Of a stretch of DNA of 64,000 bases, positions 49,967 through 58,255 are shown in pieces. Made by a program: the position numbers and the translations under genes. Position 1 is the stretch's first letter. Every line of letters starts with the position of its first letter. The notes below the pieces were generated by a model. It was not told the origin of the DNA and ran no database searches. It saw only the letters and a list, made by a program, of their open reading frames with translations. Source of the DNA: Lentzea flava (GTDB lineage: Bacteria; Actinomycetota; Actinomycetes; Mycobacteriales; Pseudonocardiaceae). Where the stretch lies: contig NZ_BMRE01000016.1 of assembly GCF_014648475.1 (NCBI RefSeq), positions 62,001 through 126,000 on the forward strand, written 5' to 3'.

Positions 49967-50884
49967 GTGAGCCTGATCAACCGCTCCAGCCGAGGCGTCT
50001 ACGCGATCGTGCCCACCCCGTTCCACCCCGACGGGCGGCCCGACCTCGACTCGCTGCGCCGGCTCGTCGACTTCTACTCCGCGGTCGGGGTCGACGGCCT
50101 GACCGTGCTCGGGCAGATGGGCGAAGCTGCGAAGCTGACCCAGGACGAGTCCGTCGAGATCGTCTGGGCGGTCCTCGACCGGACCGACCTGCCGGTCGTC
50201 GTCGGCGTGTCCTCCCCCGGTTTCGGCACGATGCGCACCCTCACCGACCAGGTCATGACACGCGGGGCGGCAGGCGTGATGATCGCGCCACCCAGCACCC
50301 TCCGCACCGACGACCAGATCGTCGGCTACTACGCCCAGGCCGCGCAGGCGCTCGGTCCCGAGGTCCCGATCGTCGTGCAGGACTACCCGCTGACGTTCTC
50401 CGTCGTCATGTCGGTGCCGGTGTTGCGCCGGATCGCGTGCGAGGTGCCGTCGGTGGTGATGCTCAAGCACGAGGACTGGCCAGGGCTGGAGAAGATCAGC
50501 GCGCTGCGCGCTGCGGAGGAGAACGGCGAGATGCCGCGCCTGTCGATCCTGTGCGGCAACGGCGGCCTGTTCCTCGACTTCGAGATGGCACGGGGAGCGG
50601 ACGGCGCCATGACCGGTTACTGCTTCCCCGAACTGCTGGTCGACGTCGTCCGTCTCGCAGGCGAGGAACGGCACGACCTCTTCGACGCCCACCTGCCCCT
50701 GATTCGCTACGAGCAGCAACCAGGGGTGGGGCTCGCGGTCCGCAAACACGTCCTGCACCGGCGCGGGCTGCTGGCGAGCGACGCCCAGCGCAGGCCGGGA
50801 CGGACCCTCACCAGGACCGAGCGTGACGAGGTCGACCTGCTGCTGGAGCGCCTCGGCAGGCGCGACACCCGCACCCGGCTCTGA
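49967..50884 (+). CDS. DapA-family (class I) aldolase/lyase
   Basis: The 305-residue protein has the dihydrodipicolinate-synthase fold: VPTPF at the N-terminus, GQMGEAAKLT in place of the usual GTTGE, Tyr in QDYPLT and the Schiff-base Lys in VVMLKHEDW. Such relatives cleave or form 2-keto acids (KDG aldolase, keto-deoxy-glucarate dehydratase, pyruvate lyases). True lysine biosynthesis is unlikely given the catabolic context and the changed N-terminal block. Start GTG with GAGGAG upstream. Coupled with the SDR-like gene. Confidence 0.88.
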   Translation: MSLINRSSRGVYAIVPTPFHPDGRPDLDSLRRLVDFYSAVGVDGLTVLGQMGEAAKLTQDESVEIVWAVLDRTDLPVVVGVSSPGFGTMRTLTDQVMTRGAAGVMIAPPSTLRTDDQIVGYYAQAAQALGPEVPIVVQDYPLTFSVVMSVPVLRRIACEVPSVVMLKHEDWPGLEKISALRAAEENGEMPRLSILCGNGGLFLDFEMARGADGAMTGYCFPELLVDVVRLAGEERHDLFDAHLPLIRYEQQPGVGLAVRKHVLHRRGLLASDAQRRPGRTLTRTERDEVDLLLERLGRRDTRTRL

Positions 50885-50909
50885 GGCCGGCCGGGCAGGC
50901 CGGCCTCAG
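50881..50909. terminator. Hairpin terminator between convergent aldolase and GH44 genes
   Basis: CTGAGGCCGGCC pairs perfectly with GGCCGGCCTCAG over a GGGCA loop. The left arm contains the aldolase stop codon and the right arm ends 11 bases from the GH44 stop, so it serves both directions. Confidence 0.8.
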
Positions 50910-50920
50910 AGCGGACCTGC

Positions 50921-52861
50921 TCAGGTGGGAGTGCAGGTCAGCCTCGACGCTGCCGCTCCCCCGGTGGCCTGGAACCCGAAGGTGGTACTGCCACCCGCAC
51001 CGATCGAGCCGTTCCACCCGACGTCGGTGGCGACCACGCCGGTGGCGTTCTGCCGCAGGGTGGTGTTCCACGAGTTGGTGACCTGCTGGCCGGCCGGCCA
51101 CGTCCAGCTGACCCGCCACCCGCTCATCGCCGTGGCGCGGTTGTTGGTGACGGTGACCGTCGCGACGTGCCCGGTGCCCCATTCGCCGTTGACCTGCAGG
51201 TTCGCCGTGCATCCGGCGGGTGGCAGGACCAGGAGCGTGATGGAGTTCGCCGGATACGTCGCCTCGACCCGGCCGTTGCTCACCTGGAGGTCGGTGCCGC
51301 GCACGATGGCGCCCAGGTTGGCCGGGCCGTAGGTGAACCGCTGCGCCGCGCCGGTGCTGTCGAACCCGGCGACCGACAACGGCGAGGTCAGGTCGTCGCC
51401 GGTCTTGTTGACGACCATGACGGTCAGCGCCTTGTCCGACGAGCGCTCCGCGGCGTACACGGACAGCCTGCCCTGGTCGGCAGAAGCCGCCGACACGCTG
51501 ACGTCGCCGAACCGGCTGCCCGCTCCGTCGTAGTTGCGGTACATCCGGAACGCGTACGCGCCGGGATCGGTCGGCTTGGGCTCGCCCCACATCGTGGCGA
51601 GGTCGAGGCCCTCACGCCCGAAGACGCCCAGGACGTCGGCCTGCGCCAGCGCGCCGTTGATGTCGTCGAGAGCGCCCCAGTTGTACTCGGTGATCGCGGT
51701 CTTGGTGCCGGGGTAGTACTGGTCGATCCACGACTTCATCGTGCGGATGAACTGCAGCGGCGGCGCGTTGACCCCACCAGGCCCGATCCACGACTCCTCG
51801 ACGTAGGTCGGGTCCCACAGCGACCGGATGGACCGCAACCGCAACGCGTTGGCCTCGGGCGTCTTGTCACCGCTGATCTGCGGGTAGAAGTGCTGGTCGA
51901 AGTAGTCCAGGTAGCGCTTGCCGCCGTGCGCGTCGCTGTAGTCCTTCATGTTCTTCAGGTACCACTGCGACAGGTTGAGCCCGCCGTGCGCGGCCGAATC
52001 GGCACCCGGTCCGCAACCGTCCACACCGGACGCGACCCACTCGCAGTACCCCCAGCCGGACGGGCCCAGCACCGCCGCGCTCGGATCGGCGGCCTTGATC
52101 GCCGCGGCGGTCGCGGTGCCCTTGTTCCCCAGCTCGTCGTACGAGACCAGTTCCGGGTGCACGTCACGATGCGTGTGGGCCCACAGCACCGGTTCGTTGT
52201 CGAGCTCGTAGATCGGGACGCCGCCCTGCGCCGCCGTGCCGAACCTGCTCACCAGGTGCGACACCATCTCACCGGCGAACGCCGCGTCCGCGGGAATCGA
52301 GCTGTCGGTCGGCACGCCGGTGAGGTTCTGCCCGTTCAGCTGACCGTTGCCGCAGTTGGGGTCCCACTCGTCGAACCGGTCCTGCTGCGGGAACCGGGTC
52401 GCGGGGAACCCGCAGTTGAACGGGTGGGAGGAGGGCGAGTCCTTGGCCACCCAGCCGACCATGGGCACGGTGACGACCGGCTTGATGCCACGACCGAGGT
52501 TCGAGCCGACCACGCCTTCGACGGAATGCGCCTCGTCGGCGACGATGTTCTCGAAGAACCAGTCGCTGCCCGTGTTGTAGGTGCGGTTCTTGAAGTTGTA
52601 GCGACTGGACGCGTTGCCGCCCCAGCGAGCCACCGTCTGGCCGATCTCGGCGTTGAACGCCGGATCGCCGCCGTTCAGGCCGTAGATGTCGGGGCTGATC
52701 GCGTGCCGGGCGGCGGAGGAGTCCACCGACAGCGCGGGCCCAGCGGCCGCCGCCGCTGCACTCGTGGCTGTCTGGACGGTGAACGTCGCGGCGACCAGGG
52801 ACGCCGCCAGGCCTGCGGACATGATCGATCGCGGTTTCCGCAATCGCCGACTACCTGCCAC
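50921..52861 (-). CDS. Secreted GH44 endoglucanase/xyloglucanase with C-terminal CBM2
   Basis: From the GTG at 52861 (GGGGAGG upstream) the protein has 646 residues with a signal peptide (about 1-40). The GH44 barrel begins with ISPDIYGLNGGDPAFNAEIG and RWGGNASSRYNFKNRTYNTG; acid/base Glu223 lies in YELDNEPVLW and nucleophile Glu392 in AITEYNWG. A beta-sandwich follows, then CBM2 (about 543-646, starting CTANLQVNGEWGTGHVATVT). Family members cut cellulose, mixed-linkage glucan and xyloglucan. No CebR box is in its promoter; TCGA-rich repeats occur there instead (52928-52980). Confidence 0.92.
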   Translation of the reverse strand: MAGSRRLRKPRSIMSAGLAASLVAATFTVQTATSAAAAAAGPALSVDSSAARHAISPDIYGLNGGDPAFNAEIGQTVARWGGNASSRYNFKNRTYNTGSDWFFENIVADEAHSVEGVVGSNLGRGIKPVVTVPMVGWVAKDSPSSHPFNCGFPATRFPQQDRFDEWDPNCGNGQLNGQNLTGVPTDSSIPADAAFAGEMVSHLVSRFGTAAQGGVPIYELDNEPVLWAHTHRDVHPELVSYDELGNKGTATAAAIKAADPSAAVLGPSGWGYCEWVASGVDGCGPGADSAAHGGLNLSQWYLKNMKDYSDAHGGKRYLDYFDQHFYPQISGDKTPEANALRLRSIRSLWDPTYVEESWIGPGGVNAPPLQFIRTMKSWIDQYYPGTKTAITEYNWGALDDINGALAQADVLGVFGREGLDLATMWGEPKPTDPGAYAFRMYRNYDGAGSRFGDVSVSAASADQGRLSVYAAERSSDKALTVMVVNKTGDDLTSPLSVAGFDSTGAAQRFTYGPANLGAIVRGTDLQVSNGRVEATYPANSITLLVLPPAGCTANLQVNGEWGTGHVATVTVTNNRATAMSGWRVSWTWPAGQQVTNSWNTTLRQNATGVVATDVGWNGSIGAGGSTTFGFQATGGAAASRLTCTPT

Positions 52862-53053
52862 GAAGTCCTCCCCTGGTCCAGTGCATCGATATTTCTTTTC
52901 CTCTCGACACTGGCGAGGAGTTCGAAACAAGTCAAGCCGTTGCCACCACGTTCGACGGAATTCGACTCGAACCATCGAAACGTCTGTCCAGAAATATGTT
53001 CAGCCAATTCAAAAAGCCTCCTCGAATTGACACCCAAAGGCGTTGAGGCCCCT

Positions 53054-53093
53054 CAGGCCGTTCCACACCGAGGCGGCTGGTGGGAACGGCCTG
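53054..53093. terminator. Hairpin terminator downstream of the GH12-CBM2 gene
   Basis: CAGGCCGTTCCACACC pairs with GGTGGGAACGGCCTG with a single bulge around a GC-rich loop, 30 bases after the GH12 stop on the minus strand. Confidence 0.7.
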
Positions 53094-53122
53094 CGGAGGA
53101 TCGGGGTGACGTCAGTGCGCGG

Positions 53123-54253
53123 TCATGAGCACTGCGCACCGTTCAGCGTGAAGCCGTTCGGCGCCGCGGCCTGCCCGTTGGCCTGGTAGCCGATCGTGAC
53201 GCTCTGCCCAGGGGCGAGGTCCGGGCTCCAGCTCGGCGCGGTCGCGGTGACCGTCGACCCGCTCTGCGTCACGGTCGCGTTCCAGCCGTTGGTCACCGAG
53301 ACACCGGACGGCGCGGTCCAGGTCGACCGCCAGTTGTTCGCGGTCGACGATCCGGTGTTGGTGAGCGTCACCTCGGCCGTGAAACCGCTCCCCCACGAGT
53401 TGGTTACCTTGTGCGCCGCACGGCAAGAACCGGGACCTCCGGGGTTCGGAGTGGTGGTGGTCGTGGTGGGTCCACCGCCACCGCCATCGCCGGAAGGCGA
53501 GAACGAGAACGAGTTCACCGCGAGACCCGGCCCTCCCTGCCACGGCTCGAACCCGAACTGCACGCTGGTGAGGTACCAGGAGGTCTGCACCTGGCCCCTG
53601 CGCACGGCGTCGTTCGCGAACTCGGCGAGGTTCAGGTTGAGCGAGTTGGTGGTCTGCTGACGGACGTAGGAGATGACGTTCCAGCCGATGTTGCCGACCC
53701 AGACGTCCCAGCCGGTACCGGCGAGGGACGCGGTACCGACCTTGCTGCCGATGGGCTGGGGCGGACCCTGGTGGCTGCCCCAGATCATCAGCTCGGCGCC
53801 GGTGTTCTGCCCCGACTGGTTGGGGTTGGGGTCGAACCAGAGGTCGTAGGAGGCGTTCCAGGAGCCGCTCGCCGTGCTGTAGGCGACGCTGGAGGAGAGC
53901 GTGCCGAACCTGTTCACCTGCAAGGGAAGTCCGCTGCCGCTGGAGCAGTTGCCGTAGTGGCAGCCGGCGTAGATCGACGGGTAGGCGGCGGGCGCTCCGT
54001 TGGTCGGCACGTTGTGGTTGCCGGAGGTGATGGTGAAACCGTTGTCGGAGACGCTGATGCACTGGCCGTCGCTCGCGCCCCACTCGTTGTTCTCGACGAC
54101 GTAGCGGCCACCCTGGATCTTGGTCGAGCCGAACTTCTCGCAGATGGTCGTGGCGGCGGTGGCCTCGGGTGGACCGAACGCCACCACCAGTCCCGCCACG
54201 GCCGTGACGGCGGCCAGCAGCAGTGCCGCCGGCCGGAGGGTTCGAACACGCAT
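53123..54253 (-). CDS. Secreted GH12 endoglucanase with C-terminal CBM2
   Basis: The 376-residue protein starts at ATG 54253 (GGAG upstream; a TTG at 54262 is too close to the ribosome site). It has a signal peptide (about 1-35), a GH12 jelly-roll (about 37-260) with nucleophile Glu154 in GAELMIWGSH and acid/base Glu236 in VQFGFEPWQGG, a Gly/Thr/Pro linker and CBM2 (about 275-376). It would cleave internal beta-1,4-glucan bonds. Separated from the GH48 gene by a strong terminator, so it has its own promoter in the short gap. Confidence 0.93.
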   Translation of the reverse strand: MRVRTLRPAALLLAAVTAVAGLVVAFGPPEATAATTICEKFGSTKIQGGRYVVENNEWGASDGQCISVSDNGFTITSGNHNVPTNGAPAAYPSIYAGCHYGNCSSGSGLPLQVNRFGTLSSSVAYSTASGSWNASYDLWFDPNPNQSGQNTGAELMIWGSHQGPPQPIGSKVGTASLAGTGWDVWVGNIGWNVISYVRQQTTNSLNLNLAEFANDAVRRGQVQTSWYLTSVQFGFEPWQGGPGLAVNSFSFSPSGDGGGGGPTTTTTTPNPGGPGSCRAAHKVTNSWGSGFTAEVTLTNTGSSTANNWRSTWTAPSGVSVTNGWNATVTQSGSTVTATAPSWSPDLAPGQSVTIGYQANGQAAAPNGFTLNGAQCS

Positions 54254-54288
54254 GGCGAACAACTCCTTTGTTGATCGGGGTGAGGGGT

Positions 54289-54330
54289 GCCGGCGCGTCC
54301 CCGGCGGTGTCGTGCCGGGGACGCGCCGGC
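54289..54330. terminator. Strong hairpin terminator between GH48 and GH12 genes
   Basis: GCCGGCGCGTCCCCGGC pairs perfectly with GCCGGGGACGCGCCGGC (17 bp) over an 8-base loop, 9 bases after the GH48 stop on the minus strand. Confidence 0.85.
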
Positions 54331-54339
54331 GCCGACCTG

Positions 54340-57261
54340 CTATCCGAACAGTTCCGCGTGCAGGGAGAACGCCGTGGCGATCTCGGCCTGCGCCCAGAAC
54401 CTGTGGTAGGTGAAGGTCGGAGCCGGGCCACCGTCGAGGTACCGCTGCACCTTCGGCCAGTCCGGGTCGTTCTTGTAGAAGGAGCGGATCGACAGGAACG
54501 TGGAGTTCTGGTCGATCTTGTCGCCGTTCGGCATCGTGCCCGTCCAGCCCGGCGGGACGTAGACGCCCTCACCGGTGGTGGCGTTGTACTTGTCGTCGAA
54601 CCGCTTGTAGTCCTCGCGGGTCTCCGGGATGGCGATGCCCTTGGCGTCCTGGTGGGACAGCAACGCCGTCAGCAGACCCTCACCCGTGGTCCGCGCCGGG
54701 CCGTTGCCCGCCTTGGCCGCGTAGTTGAGAAGGGTCTTGGCGAACGACGCTGCCACACCGACGTCCTGGCTCTGGTTCAGCACCTTCACCCGCAGGTTCG
54801 CGTTCGCGCCCGGCGAGGTCGGGTTCCAGTTGTCCGGCGCGCCGGTCCACTCCAGATCGTTCGGGATCTGGAACGCCCCGTTCGCACCGACCGTGGTGTT
54901 GGCGAGCGCCCACGGCACCCACTTGTCCAGGATCTTCTTCGCCCGCGGGTCACCGGTCTTCTGGTACAGCGCGGCCGTGCGTTCCATCTGCCACACCTGG
55001 AAACCGAACCAGCGGTTCGACGGCGGGTCGCGCCACACCGGGTGCGCGTCGTAGAACATGCCGTAGAACGTCGGCGTGCCCGCGGGAGGCGTGCCGTAGT
55101 GGCCCTCCCAGCTGTTCGTGACACCACCGGCGATGGCACCGTCGGCGGACTGCAGCCACTGCAGGAGCTCGAGCTGACGGTCCATGCTCTTGGCCCAGTC
55201 CTGCTGACCCGTGGCCGACTTCGGCTTCAGCGACGGGACGTTGGCCAACGCGTACGCCGCGAGCGGGTTCTGGTAACCCTGGTGCGAGGCACCGTCACCG
55301 ATGCGCCACGCCCAGCCCGCGCTCGTGTCCGTCGCACCACCCCACGCGTAGTACCAGGACATCAGGTAGTGCTCGCTGTCCTTGCCGGTGGCGGCGGGGC
55401 ACGTCGTCGGGCTGGTGCAGTTGCCGATCTTCTTGAAGTACTTGTCGAACATCGCGTACCTCAAGTAGTCGCCCATCTTCGCGGCCTTCGCGAGCTCCGG
55501 CGCGATCACGGACTGCTTGCCCTGCTCGGTCGCCCACTGCTCGGCGAACATGGCCACCTGCACCGCGCGGGCGTCCGCGTCCGGCGCGTTGGTGTACTTC
55601 CACTGCTTGGCGTAGGACTTGTCCTTGGTGAACAGGTCCAGATAACCGTTGGGGCCACCGTGTTTGAACGTGTCGCAGGACGGCTGCGGGATGGTCTCCC
55701 ACACCGACTCCGACGACCCGCGCTGGTAGGTGTTGATGTACGACGGCGCCGTCGTGCCGTCACCGCACCGGCCGAAGCCGAGGGTGTTGTCGACGTCCAG
55801 CAGCCAGTGCATGCCGTAGATGTCGTCGGTGCCGTACGCGGCCTTCAGCTCGGCGGCGATCGGGTCAGAGCCGACCGGGACACTGCTGTCCAGTTCGGAC
55901 GGATAGCCGGTCATCTTGTCATGCTCCGGCGCGTACGTCGCGGGCTTCGTCGCGTTGTACTTGTCGTTGGTGGGCTGGTCGGCCTTGGCCGGGATGATGA
56001 ACTTCTCCATCGACGCCCACGCCGACTTGAACGGAGCCCAGTCACCGCTGATCTTGCCGTAGCTCGCCTCCAGCCACAGGTAGTAGCTGAACGCCTCCGA
56101 CGTCGTCTGGTGCCCGTGGTCGGGCGCCTCGACGTTCAGCGTCTCCACCGCGTGGTAGGGCACCAGCAGTTCGCCGAACTTGCGGAAGTAGCCGCTGGCC
56201 GGATCCTTGATCTTGTTGTACTGGGTGAGGAACGCCTCCTGGAACTTGGGGATCGTCGACGAGATCTCCTTGGCCGTCACCGAGGCCGACGCGTAGCCGG
56301 GCGCGGTGACGGAGAAGACCGCCGTCGCGAGGTCGCCGCCGTTGGCCGCCGAGGTGACGGTGACGTTCTGCGGCGTGTTCCAGTTGGCCGTGGTGAACGT
56401 CAGGGACGTCGGCGCCGCGGCGAGGTCCGTGCTGCCCGACGAACGGGCGACCGCGACGGTCACCGACGACGACGGCTGGCTCGCCAGCGTCACCCCGAAG
56501 GTCGCCTGGTCACCCTGCTTCACGTTGATCGTCGCCGGGGACGCCACGATCGTCGCCCCGGCCAACACCTTGATCGGCACGGGCGTCGTCGTGGTGACGG
56601 CACCGAGGTTGTCGGTCGCGCGTGCGGCGACAGCGTGGTCACCGACGGACGCACCCGTCCAGGAACCTTCGTAGGGTGCGGTCGTGTCGGTCGAGAGGAC
56701 GACGCCGTCGACCAGGAACTCGACCTTGGACACGGTGCCGTCGCTGTCGGACGCGGTGGCCGCGAGCGGGATCGTCTGTCCATTTTGGAACGACTGGCCC
56801 GCCGTCGGCGAGGTCACCGACACCGCCGGTGCCTTGTTGCCGCCGCCGCACGACACACCGTTGACCGCGAAGTCGGTCGGCTTGCCGTTGGCCGCCGCAC
56901 CACGCGTGCCCTGGAAACCGAAGGCCACCGAGCCGCCGGTGCCGATGTTGCGGTTCCAGTCCACCGGCGTGACGCTGACCTTGGCACCGGTCTGCGTGTG
57001 GTTGCCGTTCCACAGGTTGGTGATCTGCTGACCGTCCGGAAAGGTCCAGCTGAGGGTCCAGCCGTTGATCGGGTCGCCCTCGTTCTTGATGGCCACGTCG
57101 GCGACGAAGCCGGAGCCCCAGTCGCTCGTGATGCTGTAGTTCACCGAGCACGCCACCGCGGCGTGCGCGACGGCCGGCATCACCGCCGCCGTGACGATCG
57201 CGGCCGCCGCGAGGGCGACGGGCCCACTGCGCAACCGTCCCGCTCTGGTCCGGTACCTCAT
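54340..57261 (-). CDS. Secreted GH48 reducing-end cellobiohydrolase with N-terminal CBM2 and Ig-like domains
   Basis: The 973-residue protein starts at an ATG with GGAGGAA upstream. Order: signal peptide (about 1-35), CBM2 (about 36-142, CSVNYSITSDWGSGFVADVA), an Ig-like domain (about 150-235), a second beta-sandwich (about 236-335), and a GH48 catalytic domain (about 340-973; FQEAFLTQYNKIKDPASGYF, APDHGHQTTSEAFSYYLWLE, FWAQAEIATA). GH48 is the processive exocellulase most typical of strong cellulose degraders. A CebR box lies 356 bases upstream, implying a long mRNA leader. Divergent from the GH6 pair. Confidence 0.95.
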   Translation of the reverse strand: MRYRTRAGRLRSGPVALAAAAIVTAAVMPAVAHAAVACSVNYSITSDWGSGFVADVAIKNEGDPINGWTLSWTFPDGQQITNLWNGNHTQTGAKVSVTPVDWNRNIGTGGSVAFGFQGTRGAAANGKPTDFAVNGVSCGGGNKAPAVSVTSPTAGQSFQNGQTIPLAATASDSDGTVSKVEFLVDGVVLSTDTTAPYEGSWTGASVGDHAVAARATDNLGAVTTTTPVPIKVLAGATIVASPATINVKQGDQATFGVTLASQPSSSVTVAVARSSGSTDLAAAPTSLTFTTANWNTPQNVTVTSAANGGDLATAVFSVTAPGYASASVTAKEISSTIPKFQEAFLTQYNKIKDPASGYFRKFGELLVPYHAVETLNVEAPDHGHQTTSEAFSYYLWLEASYGKISGDWAPFKSAWASMEKFIIPAKADQPTNDKYNATKPATYAPEHDKMTGYPSELDSSVPVGSDPIAAELKAAYGTDDIYGMHWLLDVDNTLGFGRCGDGTTAPSYINTYQRGSSESVWETIPQPSCDTFKHGGPNGYLDLFTKDKSYAKQWKYTNAPDADARAVQVAMFAEQWATEQGKQSVIAPELAKAAKMGDYLRYAMFDKYFKKIGNCTSPTTCPAATGKDSEHYLMSWYYAWGGATDTSAGWAWRIGDGASHQGYQNPLAAYALANVPSLKPKSATGQQDWAKSMDRQLELLQWLQSADGAIAGGVTNSWEGHYGTPPAGTPTFYGMFYDAHPVWRDPPSNRWFGFQVWQMERTAALYQKTGDPRAKKILDKWVPWALANTTVGANGAFQIPNDLEWTGAPDNWNPTSPGANANLRVKVLNQSQDVGVAASFAKTLLNYAAKAGNGPARTTGEGLLTALLSHQDAKGIAIPETREDYKRFDDKYNATTGEGVYVPPGWTGTMPNGDKIDQNSTFLSIRSFYKNDPDWPKVQRYLDGGPAPTFTYHRFWAQAEIATAFSLHAELFG

Positions 57262-57616
57262 TCGTTCCTCCTCCGTCACGGGTCAGCCGTTGACCCGCGG
57301 GCTTGGATTCGGCGCGGGACGCCTGCACACCCCTGACGTCCCGCGCCGAGGTTTGAGCGGGGCTCGGCACCCCTGGTGAGCGCACCGCCCTGGCAGGCGA
57401 TGGCGCGAAGTCGGTGATGTCGCCGGCGACAGGCGCCCGCGAAGTGGTGGAGCCGTTCTGCCCGGACGGTCAGAGCGACCGAGCTGGTCTGCCAGGAGAC
57501 CGGTCACGCGTGGCCGGATTCGCCGACGGAACCGGGGCCACAACAGTCGCTGATATCGCTCTCGACATGCGCCTGTGCATGTGAGCCTCCAATGGCAGGG
57601 GATGCAAGAGGTTGAT

Positions 57617-57632
57617 CTGGGAGCGCTCCCAG
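57617..57632. promoter_or_regulatory. CebR operator CTGGGAGCGCTCCCAG (GH48 side)
   Basis: Perfect palindrome identical to the cebE sites. On the minus strand it follows a TACAGT element by about 8 bases, so it sits at the expected transcription start of the GH48 mRNA. Distance to the GH48 ATG is 356 bases. Confidence 0.85.
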
Positions 57633-58205
57633 ACGCGGACTGTAACGGACAAGAAACCTCTTCAAAGAGGGTCTCCCCGGAATTTGGTCCGAATGCCCAG
57701 CTTCAAGCCGGATATACCTGCCGAACGATGGCCCGCACTGCGCCAAAAAGCCTACAAACGGCCCTATTGCACGGATGTCGAGTTCACATGCACGTACACG
57801 GCGCGACGCTGAATCGATACGAGCACCAATGCCCGCTCGCCCGTTCGGTCCACCCCCCGCTCTGCGAGTTCATGTCCACGAACCGTTAGATCGACTAACA
57901 AGCATTTCTGGCGCCGAACGGTGTAATGGTGTTCCGCCTTTCGGCCCCGATCTTCGACACTGTGAACCAGGTTAACCAAAAGTGTCCGGGACGTTATCTG
58001 GTCACCTGAACGGCCCAGCGCCACGCCGAATCGATCTACAGAAAGCAACTTGCGCGCGCAAGGAAATCGTTTCACGTCGCGCCGTGACAACAGATCTGAA
58101 CCCAAAACACCACTTTGCGTTCAAAATCGACGATTGCTCGCACGAAATTCGTCGTTCGACGAAGTCTTTCTGAACAGGTCCTTGTTGGTTACTGTCCCGT
58201 CCTCA

Positions 58206-58221
58206 CTGGGAGCGCTCCCAG
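58206..58221. promoter_or_regulatory. CebR operator CTGGGAGCGCTCCCAG (GH6 side)
   Basis: Perfect palindrome 34 bases before the GH6 ATG and about 12 bases after TACTGT, a candidate -10. It should place both tandem GH6 genes under cellobiose-responsive repression by CebR. Confidence 0.87.
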
Positions 58222-58255
58222 ATCAGCCCCGGCAACGATGCTGCGAGGACCCTTC

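Larger units (their letters stand above)
57262..58255. other. Long divergent intergenic region between GH48 and GH6 genes
   Basis: Nearly 1 kb without a supported gene, flanked by a CebR box near each promoter. The GH48-side promoter at 57617-57670 and the GH6-side promoter at 58180-58221 look alike: CTTGT, three bases, GTTAC(A/T)GTCC, then CTGGGAGCGCTCCCAGATCA. TAC(A/T)GT would be the -10. A CCTCTT-CA-AAGAGG palindrome (57657-57670) overlaps the GH48 -35 area. Roughly 57700-58170 is clearly less GC-rich than the genes and otherwise featureless to me. Confidence 0.6.

Noticed and set aside
50921..52861. Assignment of this secreted glycosidase to GH30 or GH5
   Set aside because: The RWGGNASSRYNFKN and YNTGSDWFFENI blocks and the DNEP/TEYNWG spacing fit GH44, not GH30 or GH5.
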